63,217 bases of DNA from Firmicutes bacterium UBA7510 (lineage in GTDB: Bacteria; Bacillota; Clostridia; Tissierellales; Sedimentibacteraceae): the NCBI GenBank assembly GCA_002479485.1, contig DLNM01000027.1:1-63217 (forward strand). Reading direction: 5' to 3'. The position numbers and the translations under genes are program-made. This document shows, piece by piece, positions 27,073-36,390 of the stretch (within the stretch, counting starts at the first letter, position 1; every line of letters starts with the position of its first letter). Under the pieces are notes generated by a model that was not told the origin of the DNA, ran no database searches, and was given only the letters and a program-made list of their open reading frames with translations.

Positions 27073-27774
27073 ATGAATGAGTTTAAAATCTTTGGAGTGA
27101 CACATTTAGGATTTCTAGTTTTTGAAGGCCTAATGATTCTTTTACTATGCGTAATGCATAAAAAAATTAAGGAAAATAAAAAATTAACTGCGTTTTTAAG
27201 ATATGCTTTTGCAATATTCCATATAGGATTTGAAATTTCATACTATATTTGGGCAGCAAATATTGGACGACCATTTTTAAAAACTTTTCCACTTGAATTA
27301 TGTGGTATAGGCTTGTATCTAAGTGTTATATTTTTAATCTTAGATAGTGAGAAGTTATGGCAGTATTCATTTCCTATAACTATTATTGGAGCTGCACTTG
27401 CTTGCTTATTTGGAAGTCCTGATGGATTAGATTTTCCACACTTTAGATTTTTTCAATTCTTCGCTGGTCATGGTTTACTAATTATAACGAATCTCTTTGG
27501 AGCCTTAGTTTTAGATTATAAAATGGGATTTAAAGAATTTAAGAAAACCATGATTGCACTTTACATAACTGTTACATTTACATTTGTTATAGACAAAATT
27601 ACAGGAGCCAATTTCATGTTTTTAAATGAAGCTCCTTTTCCAATAGAATTTTTGCAGGATTATTTAGGTAGCTTTTATATAATACCGTTATTTTTTGTAC
27701 TATCAGCAGTATATTATCTTCCTGTGTATTTTTTAAATTTAAAAACTAAAAAGTTAGTTAAGGTAGAAAATTAA
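27073..27774 (+). CDS. YwaF-type integral membrane protein
   Basis: A 233-aa protein with about six or seven membrane helices, matching the uncharacterised TIGR02206 (YwaF) family: LELCGIGLYLSVI, FPITIIGAALACLFG and FFAGHGLLIITNLFG. No catalytic motif or known function. It follows the GNAT gene at 26625 by four bases. Confidence 0.75.
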   Translation: MNEFKIFGVTHLGFLVFEGLMILLLCVMHKKIKENKKLTAFLRYAFAIFHIGFEISYYIWAANIGRPFLKTFPLELCGIGLYLSVIFLILDSEKLWQYSFPITIIGAALACLFGSPDGLDFPHFRFFQFFAGHGLLIITNLFGALVLDYKMGFKEFKKTMIALYITVTFTFVIDKITGANFMFLNEAPFPIEFLQDYLGSFYIIPLFFVLSAVYYLPVYFLNLKTKKLVKVEN

Positions 27775-27806
27775 GTAAAAATATTTATATATGAAAAGGT
27801 GATTTA

Positions 27807-28052
27807 ATGGCAAAAGTAAAATTGAAAGTTTTAGAAAGCAATTGTAGATGTGGTTATTGTAATGCAGGAGATGAGTACATAGTTGAAGATTTATGTCCAC
27901 CAATTTGTCATGAACTATGGAATTGTATGTATCCTTTTGTTTATACTTTGCAAAATGGTGGTATATTAGACTATGGTGATAAAAAAGCACCTATGTTTGA
28001 TGTTAAATGTCCAGATGAAGGAAGAGTAGTGATACATGGAGAAAGAATATAA
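27807..28052 (+). CDS. TIGR04076 family small protein
   Basis: An 81-aa protein with cysteines in CRCGYCNAGDEY, CPPICHELWNCMYPF and a C-terminal FDVKCPDEGRVVIHGE. These fit the uncharacterised TIGR04076 family. The cysteine pattern suggests metal binding but there is no known role. It overlaps the next gene by 17 nt. Confidence 0.75.
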   Translation: MAKVKLKVLESNCRCGYCNAGDEYIVEDLCPPICHELWNCMYPFVYTLQNGGILDYGDKKAPMFDVKCPDEGRVVIHGERI

Positions 28053-28530
28053 AAGGATAAAGCATACTTTTGAACCTATTTTTAATAAGGATTCTAAAAT
28101 ATTAATATTAGGGAGCCTACCTTCTGTTAAATCAAGGGAAGAAGGTTTTTATTATGGACATCCTCAAAATAGATTTTGGTCGGTTTTGTCATCAATTTAT
28201 AATTTAGAAATACCTAAAATAATTGATGAAAAAATCGAAATGTTAATAAATAACAATATTGCAATATGGGATGTTATTGAAAGCTGTGATATTATAGGCT
28301 CTAGCGATAGTAGTATAAAAAATGTTATACCTGCTGATTTAAGTAAAATACTAAATAATAGCAATATTCAAAATATATATGCTAACGGAAAAACAGCAAG
28401 TAAGCTATATAAAAAGTATAGTGAGAAAAATACAGGTATCAAAATTATTGAGCTGCCATCAACAAGCCCTGCGAATGCAACATATACACTTGATAGGTTA
28501 ATAGAAGCGTGGAAAGTTATAAAAATGTGA
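28036..28530 (+). CDS. DNA-deoxyinosine/uracil glycosylase
   Basis: A 164-aa enzyme of the uracil-DNA glycosylase fold, hypoxanthine-DNA glycosylase branch (family 6). The N-terminal motif ILILGSLPSVKSREEGFYYG and HPQNRFWSVL are characteristic, and the C-terminal loop LPSTSPANA stands in for the HPSPLS loop. It should remove deaminated bases (hypoxanthine, possibly uracil) from DNA. Its TGA stop sits in stem 1 of hairpin element C. Confidence 0.85.
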   Translation: MEKEYKRIKHTFEPIFNKDSKILILGSLPSVKSREEGFYYGHPQNRFWSVLSSIYNLEIPKIIDEKIEMLINNNIAIWDVIESCDIIGSSDSSIKNVIPADLSKILNNSNIQNIYANGKTASKLYKKYSEKNTGIKIIELPSTSPANATYTLDRLIEAWKVIKM

Positions 28531-28622
28531 AAAGTATTAAGAAAAATGCTATTCACAAGTGTAAAATTTGTTTTACACTAAAAACTAAAATTATTGTGAT
28601 GTCGTGAAACGGCGTAATGAGG
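28527..28622 (+). repeat. Multi-hairpin stop-to-start element, copy C
   Basis: Stem 1 GTGAAAAGTATT (28527-28538)/AATGCTATTCAC (28545-28556) has one mismatch and includes the upstream TGA. Stem 2 is GTGTAAAA (28559-28566)/TTTTACAC (28571-28578), loop TTTG. Stem 3 is ATGTCG (28599-28604)/CGGCGT (28610-28615), loop TGAAA, with G-T wobbles. It ends AATGAGGTAATT as the ribosome site. The order and the CGTGAA ... CGGCGTAATG-AGGTAAT 3' part match copy B; the middle has diverged. Confidence 0.7.
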
Positions 28623-28627
28623 TAATT

Positions 28628-29506
28628 ATGCACTATAAAGAAGTTAAAGGAATATTATCAGCTCAAAACGGCATGAACCTGTACAGAGGATGTACTCATG
28701 GATGTATATACTGTGATTCAAGAAGTAAATGCTACAATATGGACCATGACTTTGAGGATATTGAGATAAAATCTAATGCAACCCTGCTATTAGAGGATGC
28801 ATTAAAACGAAAAAGAAAAAAATGTATGATTGGTACTGGAAGTATGTCTGATTCGTATATTCATCTAGAGGAGAAGTTAGGACATACTAGAAAATGTCTT
28901 GAACTCATTGAAAGATACGGCTTTGGACTTAGTATTCAAACTAAATCTGATAGAATTTTACGAGATCTTGATTTGCTTAAGAAAATTAATGAAAAAACAA
29001 AATGCGTTGTTCAAATGACTTTAACTACTTATGATGAAGAATTATGCAAAATCTTAGAGCCTAATGTTTGTACAACCTATAGACGCTTTGAAGTCTTAAA
29101 AATTATGCGAGATAACGGTATACCAACAGTTGTATGGTTAGATCCAATCTTACCTTTTATAAATGATACAAAGGAGAATTTGTTAGGTATATTAAATTAT
29201 TGTATAGAAGCCAAAGTACATGGTATATTATGTTTTGGCATGGGATTGACGCTAAGAGAAGGTAATAGAGAGTATTTTTATAAAAAACTAGATGAACATT
29301 TTCCAGGACTAAAGGAGAAATATCATCAAAAATATGGTTATTCATATGAAATTAATAGTGATAAAAATGATGAATTAATGATATTATTTAAAGAGATATG
29401 TAAGAAAAATAATATTGAATATAATGTAAATAAGGTATTTGGTTACTTACACGAATTTGAGGATAAAAGTGCTAATAAACAGATAAGTTTATTTGAGGGT
29501 CTATAA
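28628..29506 (+). CDS. SplB-like radical SAM protein (COG1533)
   Basis: A 292-aa radical SAM enzyme with CTHGCIYCDSRSKCY (CxxxCxxC), then MIGTGSMSDSYIHLEE and QTKSDRILRDLDLL typical of the COG1533 group related to spore photoproduct lyase. The exact reaction is unknown; its place after a DNA glycosylase hints at DNA repair but does not prove it. ATG 28628 follows GAGGT from hairpin element C. Confidence 0.8.
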   Translation: MHYKEVKGILSAQNGMNLYRGCTHGCIYCDSRSKCYNMDHDFEDIEIKSNATLLLEDALKRKRKKCMIGTGSMSDSYIHLEEKLGHTRKCLELIERYGFGLSIQTKSDRILRDLDLLKKINEKTKCVVQMTLTTYDEELCKILEPNVCTTYRRFEVLKIMRDNGIPTVVWLDPILPFINDTKENLLGILNYCIEAKVHGILCFGMGLTLREGNREYFYKKLDEHFPGLKEKYHQKYGYSYEINSDKNDELMILFKEICKKNNIEYNVNKVFGYLHEFEDKSANKQISLFEGL

Positions 29507-30064
29507 ATGAAGCTAAGGGATGAGATTATAAGATTTAAACCATATGATGAGCAGGAAGAAAAGGAAAAGGAACTAATAATTAAATATATAGATTCATTTG
29601 ATGATATATTTACTAGAGAAAATGAATTGGCGCATTTAACCGCATCATGCTGGATTGTTAATAAGGAAAAAACAAAAGTTTTAATGATATTCCATAATAT
29701 TTATAAGGCATGGTCTTGGGTAGGCGGGCATGCTGATGGAGAGTTTAATTTGCTTCAGGTAGCGTTAAGAGAAACTTCTGAAGAAACTGGTATTAATAAT
29801 GCAATACCTCTGTCAAATGACATTTTTTCTCTTGAGATAATTGGTGTTGACGGCCATATTAAGCATGGTAAATATATCGGTAGACATTTGCACCTTAATA
29901 TAACATATTTATTGGAAGCAGATGAAAATGAAACACTAATAATTAAACCCGATGAAAATAGTGGGGTTAAATGGATTGATTTAGAAGAATGTGTAAACTT
30001 ATGTCCGGAACCACATATGAAAAAAATTTATAAAAAATTAAGTAATAAGCTAAAAGCAATTTAA
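29507..30064 (+). CDS. Nudix hydrolase
   Basis: A 185-aa hydrolase. The Nudix box is GHADGEFNLLQVALRETSEETGI (residues about 75-97, REtxEE core intact) within WSWVGGHADGE. Members cleave nucleoside diphosphates linked to another group; the substrate is not predictable here. Its ATG directly follows the stop of the radical SAM gene, so the two are co-translated. Confidence 0.87.
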   Translation: MKLRDEIIRFKPYDEQEEKEKELIIKYIDSFDDIFTRENELAHLTASCWIVNKEKTKVLMIFHNIYKAWSWVGGHADGEFNLLQVALRETSEETGINNAIPLSNDIFSLEIIGVDGHIKHGKYIGRHLHLNITYLLEADENETLIIKPDENSGVKWIDLEECVNLCPEPHMKKIYKKLSNKLKAI

Positions 30065-30135
30065 TTAATTTTAAATTAATAAAATTATGTTATTATTTTA
30101 TTAATGACGTGAATATTTTGCAGGAGGATAACAAT

Positions 30136-30816
30136 ATGCAAATAGAAACTAATAAATTGTCTAAAATTAATCTATTAGGCTTAAATGATTTACCAGATGA
30201 TGATTCACCTGTTTTTCAAAATGCTAAAAAATTTATAGAAATGCAACAACTATACAATGCTGCTATAAAAGAAATTTATACAAAGTTAGAGATTTTAAAT
30301 GAGGAGTTTCAAGTCAAATATGATTATAACCCGATTCATCATATTGAATCTCGATTGAAATCTGCTAAAAGTATTCTGGGTAAATTGGAGAAAAAGAATT
30401 TGCCATTAAGTTTTGAATCTATACAAAATAACATTTTAGATATAGCTGGTATTCGTGTAATATGTAATTATATTGATGATATATATAAAATAGAGGATTT
30501 TTTAGCTAGACAGGATGATGTTAAAATAATTCGTGTAAGAGATTATATAAAAGACCCTAAAGAAAATGGCTATAGAAGCCTTCACATTATATTGCAAATT
30601 CCAATATATTTATATGATAGAACTGAGCTTATGCCAGTTGAAATACAAATTAGAACAATTGCAATGGATTTTTGGGCAAGTTTAGAGCATCATATGAAAT
30701 ATAAATCAAAAAATGATGTTCCGAAATATCTTAAAGATAGACTAACAAATTGTTCAGATGTTATAACTAAGTTAGATGAGGAAATGCAGCTTATTCATAA
30801 GGAAGTAAATAAATAA
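30136..30816 (+). CDS. relQ: Small alarmone synthetase (RelQ/YjbM type)
   Basis: A 226-aa single-domain (p)ppGpp synthetase without the HD hydrolase domain. Motifs are IESRLKSAKSILGKLEKK, DIAGIRVICNYIDDIYKI, IKDPKENGYRSLH and VEIQIRTIAMDFWASLEHHMKYK. It makes alarmones in response to stress, probably controlled by transcription. The ATG at 30136 is preceded by GCAGGAGG; an earlier in-frame start at 30109 has none. Confidence 0.9.
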   Translation: MQIETNKLSKINLLGLNDLPDDDSPVFQNAKKFIEMQQLYNAAIKEIYTKLEILNEEFQVKYDYNPIHHIESRLKSAKSILGKLEKKNLPLSFESIQNNILDIAGIRVICNYIDDIYKIEDFLARQDDVKIIRVRDYIKDPKENGYRSLHIILQIPIYLYDRTELMPVEIQIRTIAMDFWASLEHHMKYKSKNDVPKYLKDRLTNCSDVITKLDEEMQLIHKEVNK

Positions 30817-30841
30817 TTTATACTAATGAGGAAGTGTCATA

Positions 30842-31309
30842 ATGTCAATAGAAAATGCTAGAGAATATTTAAAAAAATTTAATACGGAAAGTAGAGTGCT
30901 TGAATTTGATGTATCAAGTGCAACTGTTGAATTAGCAGCCAAAGCGGTTGGTTGTGAACCGCAAAGAATTGCGAAATCATTATCATTTAAAATTGGAGAT
31001 AAAAGTATTTTAATAGTAACAGCGGGGGATACCAAAATCGATAATCCAAAGTATAAGGCTAAATTTAATACAAAAGCAAAAATGCTAACAAGAGATGAGT
31101 TATTAGAAACAGTAGGACATGATATTGGTGGAGTATGCCCCTTTGGTATAAAAGATGGCGTAGATGTTTATCTTGACGAATCTCTTAAAAGATTTACTAC
31201 TGTTTTTCCTGCTTGTGGAAGCGCTAATAGTGCAATAGAGCTTACAATAGATGAGTTAGAAAAATATTCAAACTTTAATGAATGGATAGATGTTTGTACA
31301 ATTAGATAG
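30842..31309 (+). CDS. YbaK/EbsC-type aminoacyl-tRNA deacylase
   Basis: A 155-aa protein of the YbaK/ProX fold: SATVELAAKAVGCEPQRIAKSL, KKxKM-type loop TKAKMLTRDEL, GGVCPFGIKDG and CGSANSAIELT. Relatives hydrolyse mischarged tRNA such as Cys- or Ala-tRNA-Pro. Its own specificity cannot be told. GAGGAAGTG precedes the ATG. Confidence 0.88.
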   Translation: MSIENAREYLKKFNTESRVLEFDVSSATVELAAKAVGCEPQRIAKSLSFKIGDKSILIVTAGDTKIDNPKYKAKFNTKAKMLTRDELLETVGHDIGGVCPFGIKDGVDVYLDESLKRFTTVFPACGSANSAIELTIDELEKYSNFNEWIDVCTIR

Positions 31310-31342
31310 TAATATAATTTGAATAAAGGAGTATAGAATATT

Positions 31343-32212
31343 ATGAATGTATTGGTTTTAGGCGGCACAAGATTTTTTGGCGTGCATATGGTTCGTGAAT
31401 TTTTAAGGCAAGGTGATGAGGTAACAATTGCGACTAGGGGATTGACAAAAGATATTTTCGGTGATAATGTCAAAAGAATTAAAATTGAACGCTCAAGTGA
31501 TGAAAGCTTAGCAAATGCTTTTTCAGGTAAAACTTATGATGTTGTTTGTGATAATATTTCATATTGCTCAAATGATGTAAAGGCTCTATTAGAAAATATC
31601 AAATGCAAAAGGTACATAATGACATCATCCGCTTCAGTATATGATTTTAAATTGGATTTAAAAGAGAATGATTTTGATCCATTTACTAATGAGTTAAAAT
31701 GGTGTACAAGAGATGAATTTACATATGATGAAATAAAAAGGCAAGCTGAAACAGCAATATTTAGGCATTATACTAATCAAAATGCTGCTGCTGTGCGCTT
31801 CCCTTATGTTATAGGTAATGATGATTATACAAAAAGACTTTATTTTTATGTAGATCATATTGTTAATTTTAAACCTATGCACATTGATAATTTTGATGAA
31901 CAAATTTCTTTTATTCGATCAGATGATGCTGGTAAATTTCTTGTTTATTTAGCTAAATCTAACTATACAGGTACTATAAATGCTAGTGCTGAAGGAACTA
32001 TTTCTATAAAAGAAATAATCGATTATGTTGAAAATAAAACAGGAATAAAGGCTATATATGATGAAGCTGCCGAAAAAGCACTTTACAATGGAACTCCATC
32101 ATTTTATTTAAATACAGAAAAAGCAAATAGTATTGGATACAAATTCTTACCTCTAAAATCTTGGATTTATGAATTATTAGATGAATATATAATGACTACA
32201 AAAAATAATTAA
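31343..32212 (+). CDS. NAD-dependent epimerase/dehydratase family protein
   Basis: A 289-aa extended short-chain dehydrogenase-like protein. The Rossmann loop LGGTRFFGVHMVREFL is at residues 5-20, followed by SSASVYDF and a C-terminal half like RNA-binding/sugar epimerase homologues. The canonical YxxxK is replaced by YDEIKRQAE, with Y and K kept at the right distance. Substrate unknown. AAAGGAG lies before the ATG. Confidence 0.8.
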   Translation: MNVLVLGGTRFFGVHMVREFLRQGDEVTIATRGLTKDIFGDNVKRIKIERSSDESLANAFSGKTYDVVCDNISYCSNDVKALLENIKCKRYIMTSSASVYDFKLDLKENDFDPFTNELKWCTRDEFTYDEIKRQAETAIFRHYTNQNAAAVRFPYVIGNDDYTKRLYFYVDHIVNFKPMHIDNFDEQISFIRSDDAGKFLVYLAKSNYTGTINASAEGTISIKEIIDYVENKTGIKAIYDEAAEKALYNGTPSFYLNTEKANSIGYKFLPLKSWIYELLDEYIMTTKNN

Positions 32213-32233
32213 CAATATATTAGTTAATAAAAA

Positions 32234-32271
32234 AATGTTTGATGTTAAGCGTATACTTAATATCAAACATT
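32234..32271. terminator. Bidirectional terminator overlapping a stop codon
   Basis: A 16-bp stem with one wobble pair (32234-32249/32256-32271) between converging genes; the 3' arm contains the last codons and stop of the minus-strand transporter. An A run on the left gives a T run for minus-strand transcripts. Confidence 0.87.
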
Positions 32272-33129
32272 TCTTTTATCAATCCATAAATCAAGTGATA
32301 ATCCTATAGATACTAAAATTCCACCTACTAAATTAATTGTAGAAAATTCATTAGTTAAAATAACATCTAGTATAATTCCTGAAAATATTTGACCAACAAA
32401 AAGCAATAAAGTCATATAATATGATGAAATCTTTGTAACTGTTATGTTAGATAGAAGTACCGTAACAACTCCTAAAATACCTCCTAAATACATACTTATG
32501 TTTTTTGAAAAAGAAAATGGAATAAAATCTATATTCTTAAAAAATATTATCAGCATTAAAAAGGAAACTAAAGATCCAACTAAGTAATTATACCAAGTGC
32601 TAGCAAGCATACTTGTTTTTTGAGCCAAACGTGCATTTATAGTTCTGGATGTCACAACTGTTATACCAGTTAAAAATGATAATATAATTGGTACTATCAT
32701 AATACTGTTAAATGTTGATAACATATATATAACTCCAAGTATCATAAATAAAAGACTGATATATTTTTTTTTGTTAAAAACTTGCTTCGACATATCAAAG
32801 AAACCATAGTTATCAATTATAATAGAGGTAATTGCTTGCCCTAATAAGGATAAGGCTACTATTGCTGATACGCTTATTTTATTAAAAGCTAGATTATTAA
32901 ATAAAATGGTAAGGACTCCTATAGCACCACCTGTATATAGTAAAAAAGATATTTTCTTAGTTATTAATGGAATCTTTTTTATTACACATAATATTGAAAC
33001 AAAAATTAATCCAACGATATGGATTATAGCTGTTGATATATATACACCATAAAACGATGTTAGCTCTCCATTGAAAACAACCATTATGGTTATAATTAAT
33101 CCAATTAATATAGAAAAAATATAATACAT
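32263..33129 (-). CDS. DMT-type transporter (YdcZ-like)
   Basis: A 288-aa protein with about ten membrane helices in two similar halves, the plan of the DMT/YdcZ family. The N-terminal half has GLIITIMVVFNGELTSFYG and IIHIVGLIF. Substrate unknown. It is the only minus-strand gene of the accessory island, so it was probably acquired or inverted separately. Confidence 0.75.
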   Translation of the reverse strand: MYYIFSILIGLIITIMVVFNGELTSFYGVYISTAIIHIVGLIFVSILCVIKKIPLITKKISFLLYTGGAIGVLTILFNNLAFNKISVSAIVALSLLGQAITSIIIDNYGFFDMSKQVFNKKKYISLLFMILGVIYMLSTFNSIMIVPIILSFLTGITVVTSRTINARLAQKTSMLASTWYNYLVGSLVSFLMLIIFFKNIDFIPFSFSKNISMYLGGILGVVTVLLSNITVTKISSYYMTLLLFVGQIFSGIILDVILTNEFSTINLVGGILVSIGLSLDLWIDKRNV

Positions 33130-33235
33130 TTATGTATCTCCTGTGTTTTTTCCATCATTATACAATAATAATCTAGACTATGCAAACTTTATATAATATA
33201 ATTATTGATATAATAAAATATAAGAGGATTGTAAT

Positions 33236-34084
33236 ATGAATATTGAAAAATTTGAATCACTAAATTCAATATATAAATCTTTGTATGATCATACTAAATC
33301 AATTGTTAATGAGCTAAAAAATAATAACTACAAATGTGAATGGGGTTATTTTGGACAACATTATATTAGATATAATGATAACTGGCTTTTAGAGCATTTT
33401 CCAATACCAGTTATAGATGTTAATGGTATATGTGATATTGGAATAGATTTAGAGCATATATTTATTGAATATAAAATATTAAAACAAACAGCACTTAAAT
33501 ATAATTTTAATAAACTAACCAAATATAATTTTGAAGTATATGGTGTTAAAAATTATTTGAATGATTTTTATAATGCTGAAATGGATTTAAATAGTATAAA
33601 GAAAAGAATAATAGATAGTGAAGAAAATGATATTGGAATATCAATATTTTTAGATAAAAATTTCAAATCTAATGAAATAATTGAAGTAATTAAGGATATT
33701 TTATCATGTTATATAGAAACCGTTATAAATAAAAATATAGAAGAAATAGATTATTCCAATATTATAGGCAAAAGCGTTATTGGTACAATTGATAGACCAC
33801 TAGGTTCAGTACATCCAAAACATAAGTATATTAAATATTATATAAATTATGGATATGTAAATGGAGTTATGGCAGCTGACAATTCTGAGCAAGATATATA
33901 TTTTTTAGGTGCAGATAAACCTATAAGTAACTTCGAAGGTGTGATAATAGCAATTATACATAGAAAAGATGATGTAGAAGATAAATGGGTTGTAGCACCA
34001 AAAGGAATTAATTTCTCTGATGAAGAGATTTTAAAGAGTGTAATGTTTCAAGAGAAGTATTTTGATATAAAACTGCATAGATAA
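33236..34084 (+). CDS. Unknown N-terminal domain fused to pyrophosphatase-like domain
   Basis: A 282-aa protein in two parts. Residues 1 to about 170 are an unrecognised, mainly helical domain rich in Asn and Lys with EWGYFGQHYIRYNDNWLLEH. Residues about 178-282 resemble small stand-alone inorganic pyrophosphatase-like proteins of Firmicutes: TIDRPLGSVHPKHKYI, YYINYGYVNGVMAADNSEQD, YFLGADKP and IAIIHRKDDVEDKWVVAP. The acidic residues expected for metal binding (EQD, DDVED) are present. Role unknown; the join is continuous with no frameshift. Confidence 0.6.
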   Translation: MNIEKFESLNSIYKSLYDHTKSIVNELKNNNYKCEWGYFGQHYIRYNDNWLLEHFPIPVIDVNGICDIGIDLEHIFIEYKILKQTALKYNFNKLTKYNFEVYGVKNYLNDFYNAEMDLNSIKKRIIDSEENDIGISIFLDKNFKSNEIIEVIKDILSCYIETVINKNIEEIDYSNIIGKSVIGTIDRPLGSVHPKHKYIKYYINYGYVNGVMAADNSEQDIYFLGADKPISNFEGVIIAIIHRKDDVEDKWVVAPKGINFSDEEILKSVMFQEKYFDIKLHR

Positions 34085-34115
34085 AAATTAGTTAATGTAG
34101 GAGGATATAAAAAAA

Positions 34116-34862
34116 TTGAAAATTGATTTTTACTATTGGGCGGCACAATGTCCAATAAATTACGAAACACTTAGTTTGTTAGATAAATATAAAGATAAGA
34201 TTGATATACGTACATATAACGTAGAAAAAGACTTTGATTTAGCCAAAAGTGTAAAAATGTTTTTTCCATTTTTGACAGTATTAAATGATGAAGAAAGATT
34301 TAGAGCACCATTAAAATCAAGTCTTTTAGATAAACTGCTAAACAATGAAAAATGTGTAGAAAAACCATATATTATTGATTTTGGGAAAGAAAAATATAAA
34401 GGAGATGTTATACCTTTAACTAAAGACAATATTTATATGGTATCTAAAAAATGTACTTTGTCTGATAGTGTTTGTAGTTGTGATAAAAAGGCTTTGTTTT
34501 TATCAAAATACTGTGATGAAATATTTGGTTATCTCAATGTTGAAAATGATAATGTACTAGGTGGAGCTGAATATATTCCATCTAAATATGTTCCGTATAA
34601 TATACCAAGAAATGATGATTATGCATTTTTAACTTGTTTATATCATTCATCTACAGATTATGATTATAAATATTATCCACTTCTTGAGCTTGAAAAATAT
34701 TTAAAAAATAAATATTCTAAGATATATGCTATAACAGATGCGATAGGTACATTTCCAAATGGTAATTTGCAATGGTTTTTGGAGCATGGTTATGTTGACG
34801 AGGGTGTTATATCTGAGGAAAAGGGGTATTGTAAGTTACATCTAGTAAGTAAAAATATTTAG
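34116..34862 (+). CDS. YoaP-like protein with atypical acetyltransferase fold
   Basis: A 248-aa protein. The N-terminus (about 1-70) looks thioredoxin-like (DFYYWAAQCPINYETL ... FFPFLTVLNDEERFRAPL). The C-terminal part, GGAEYIPSKYVPYNIPRND and a strand near TDAIGTFPNGNLQWFLEHGY, matches YoaP-type N-acetyltransferase homologues. A cysteine cluster CTLSDSVCSCDKK is in the middle. The start is TTG 34116 after AGGAGG (34099-34104). Function unknown. Confidence 0.6.
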   Translation: MKIDFYYWAAQCPINYETLSLLDKYKDKIDIRTYNVEKDFDLAKSVKMFFPFLTVLNDEERFRAPLKSSLLDKLLNNEKCVEKPYIIDFGKEKYKGDVIPLTKDNIYMVSKKCTLSDSVCSCDKKALFLSKYCDEIFGYLNVENDNVLGGAEYIPSKYVPYNIPRNDDYAFLTCLYHSSTDYDYKYYPLLELEKYLKNKYSKIYAITDAIGTFPNGNLQWFLEHGYVDEGVISEEKGYCKLHLVSKNI

Positions 34863-34880
34863 TAAATGAAAGGTGATATT

Positions 34881-35656
34881 ATGATTATTGATGATAGCAT
34901 TGTAAAGAAATACTTAAATGGTGAAAGTTCATCAAATTATAAAGGTGACTGGATATTTGACAATGTTGAAGAAGGAAAAAATGTTTTTGAAGAGCCTGAT
35001 ATGTCAAAAAAAGATAAAATTGATGATTTGTTGAAACTAATGAATGCAGAATTAAATAATTTTCATCCATTTAATTTTGAATTATTTTGCTCTTTTTTTC
35101 CGAACTGGGAGAAAATTACCAGAGATGTAAATGTAAAACTGATAGTTGGATGCCAAAATCCATATGATGCGTTTGTAAGAGAACATGAAGGAAAATTAAT
35201 AGTATATTTCGACTTAATAAGGCTTAATGAATATGTAGATGATGGCTTGATTGCGGTAGCAATAATACGTCAGTTATTGACACATGAGCTGACTCATGTG
35301 TGCCTACGTAAAAAGTATAGCTGTAAAGATGAAAATGATTATATAGAGCAATTAAAGTTTAATGTGTTTAATGAAGGCTTTGCGCATATTTTAGCTTTTA
35401 AAGATAATATTGAGAAATTCGACTTTGGTGAGTTAACAGACAAATATTATGATAAATCCGTGCAGAAATTAAAAGAGGCTTTAAATGAAAAAATCCTGTT
35501 ATTCAAAAGGAATATTTATTATTATCAAATAGTGGACAATATTGGAACAAGTTTGGTGCAATTGCCGGAAAACTGTATTTGGCTAATAATTTAAATATCA
35601 TTACACAATTATATAATGATGGAATAGATAAATTAATTGAAAAGATATTAAATTAA
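34881..35656 (+). pseudogene. HExxH putative metallopeptidase, frameshifted near the 3' end
   Basis: A protein with a zinc motif HELTH in LLTHELTHVCLRKKY and a downstream NEGFAHIL carrying the third ligand glutamate. The first frame ends at 35594, but the -1 frame continues SGQYWNKFGAIAGKLYLANN to a stop at 35654-35656, which looks like the natural end. The switch most likely lies in the A6 run 35488-35493, about 55 codons before the end. It is not a canonical slippery heptamer in the reading frame, so a one-base loss or a sequencing error is likelier than programmed shifting. The catalytic part is intact either way. Confidence 0.65.
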
Positions 35657-35801
35657 AGATTATATAATTAAAAGTTATACTATAAATTATATACACTTTT
35701 ACTAATTTTTGTTTATTAATAAATTTTGGGGTTTTTAATTACTTCATATATATGATATAGTTAAATATTGCTATAACATATGCAAAAATTTAGGAGAGAT
35801 A

Positions 35802-36344
35802 ATGGATAAATTAAATACTGAGAGATTGATTATTAGAAGATTTGAAGAAAATGATTGGCAAGATTTATATGAATACTTGTCTGATGATGAAGTTGTGAAA
35901 TTTGAGCCTTATGAAGCTTTTAATCTAGAACAAGCTAAAGAGGAAACAAATTATAGAATAACTGACAATGCTTTTTATGCAGTATGCTTGAAGGACAATG
36001 GAAAGCTTATAGGAAACATATATTTTTGTAAGGGTAACTTTGATACTTTTGAGTTAGGATATGTTTTTAATAAAAATTATCAAAAATTAGTTTATGCAAC
36101 TGAAAGTATAAAAGCTTTATTTGATTATGCGTTTACTATATTAGGTGTTAGACGTGTGGTTGCAAAGTGTAATCCAATAAATACTTCTTCATGGAAATTG
36201 TTAGAACGTTTAAACTTAAGACGTGAAGGACATTTTTTAAAAGCAGTAAATTTTGAAAAAGACAAAGATGAAAACAATCAGCCTATATGGCATGATACAT
36301 ATCAATATGCAATTTTAGCTGAAGAATGGTTAAAATTAGTTTAA
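35802..36344 (+). CDS. GNAT N-acetyltransferase (RimJ/RimL-like)
   Basis: A 180-aa acetyltransferase opening LNTERLIIRRFEENDWQDL, then ELGYVFNKNYQKLVYATES as the CoA-loop region and VAKCNPINTSSWKLLERLNLRREGHF, the RimJ/RimL hallmark. Possible targets are protein N-termini or small amines. The usual Q/RxxGxG/A loop is reduced (QKLVYA), which may affect CoA binding. AGGAGAG precedes the ATG. Confidence 0.83.
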   Translation: MDKLNTERLIIRRFEENDWQDLYEYLSDDEVVKFEPYEAFNLEQAKEETNYRITDNAFYAVCLKDNGKLIGNIYFCKGNFDTFELGYVFNKNYQKLVYATESIKALFDYAFTILGVRRVVAKCNPINTSSWKLLERLNLRREGHFLKAVNFEKDKDENNQPIWHDTYQYAILAEEWLKLV

Positions 36345-36390
36345 TTAAAGGAGTGAGATTTTTTTATATGCTAAAATTATTTATGTTTGC

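Noticed and set aside
35486..35496. Programmed -1 frameshift in the HExxH gene
   Set aside because: The A6 run is not a canonical X-XXY-YYZ heptamer in the reading frame and no stimulatory hairpin is obvious; mutation or sequencing error is simpler.
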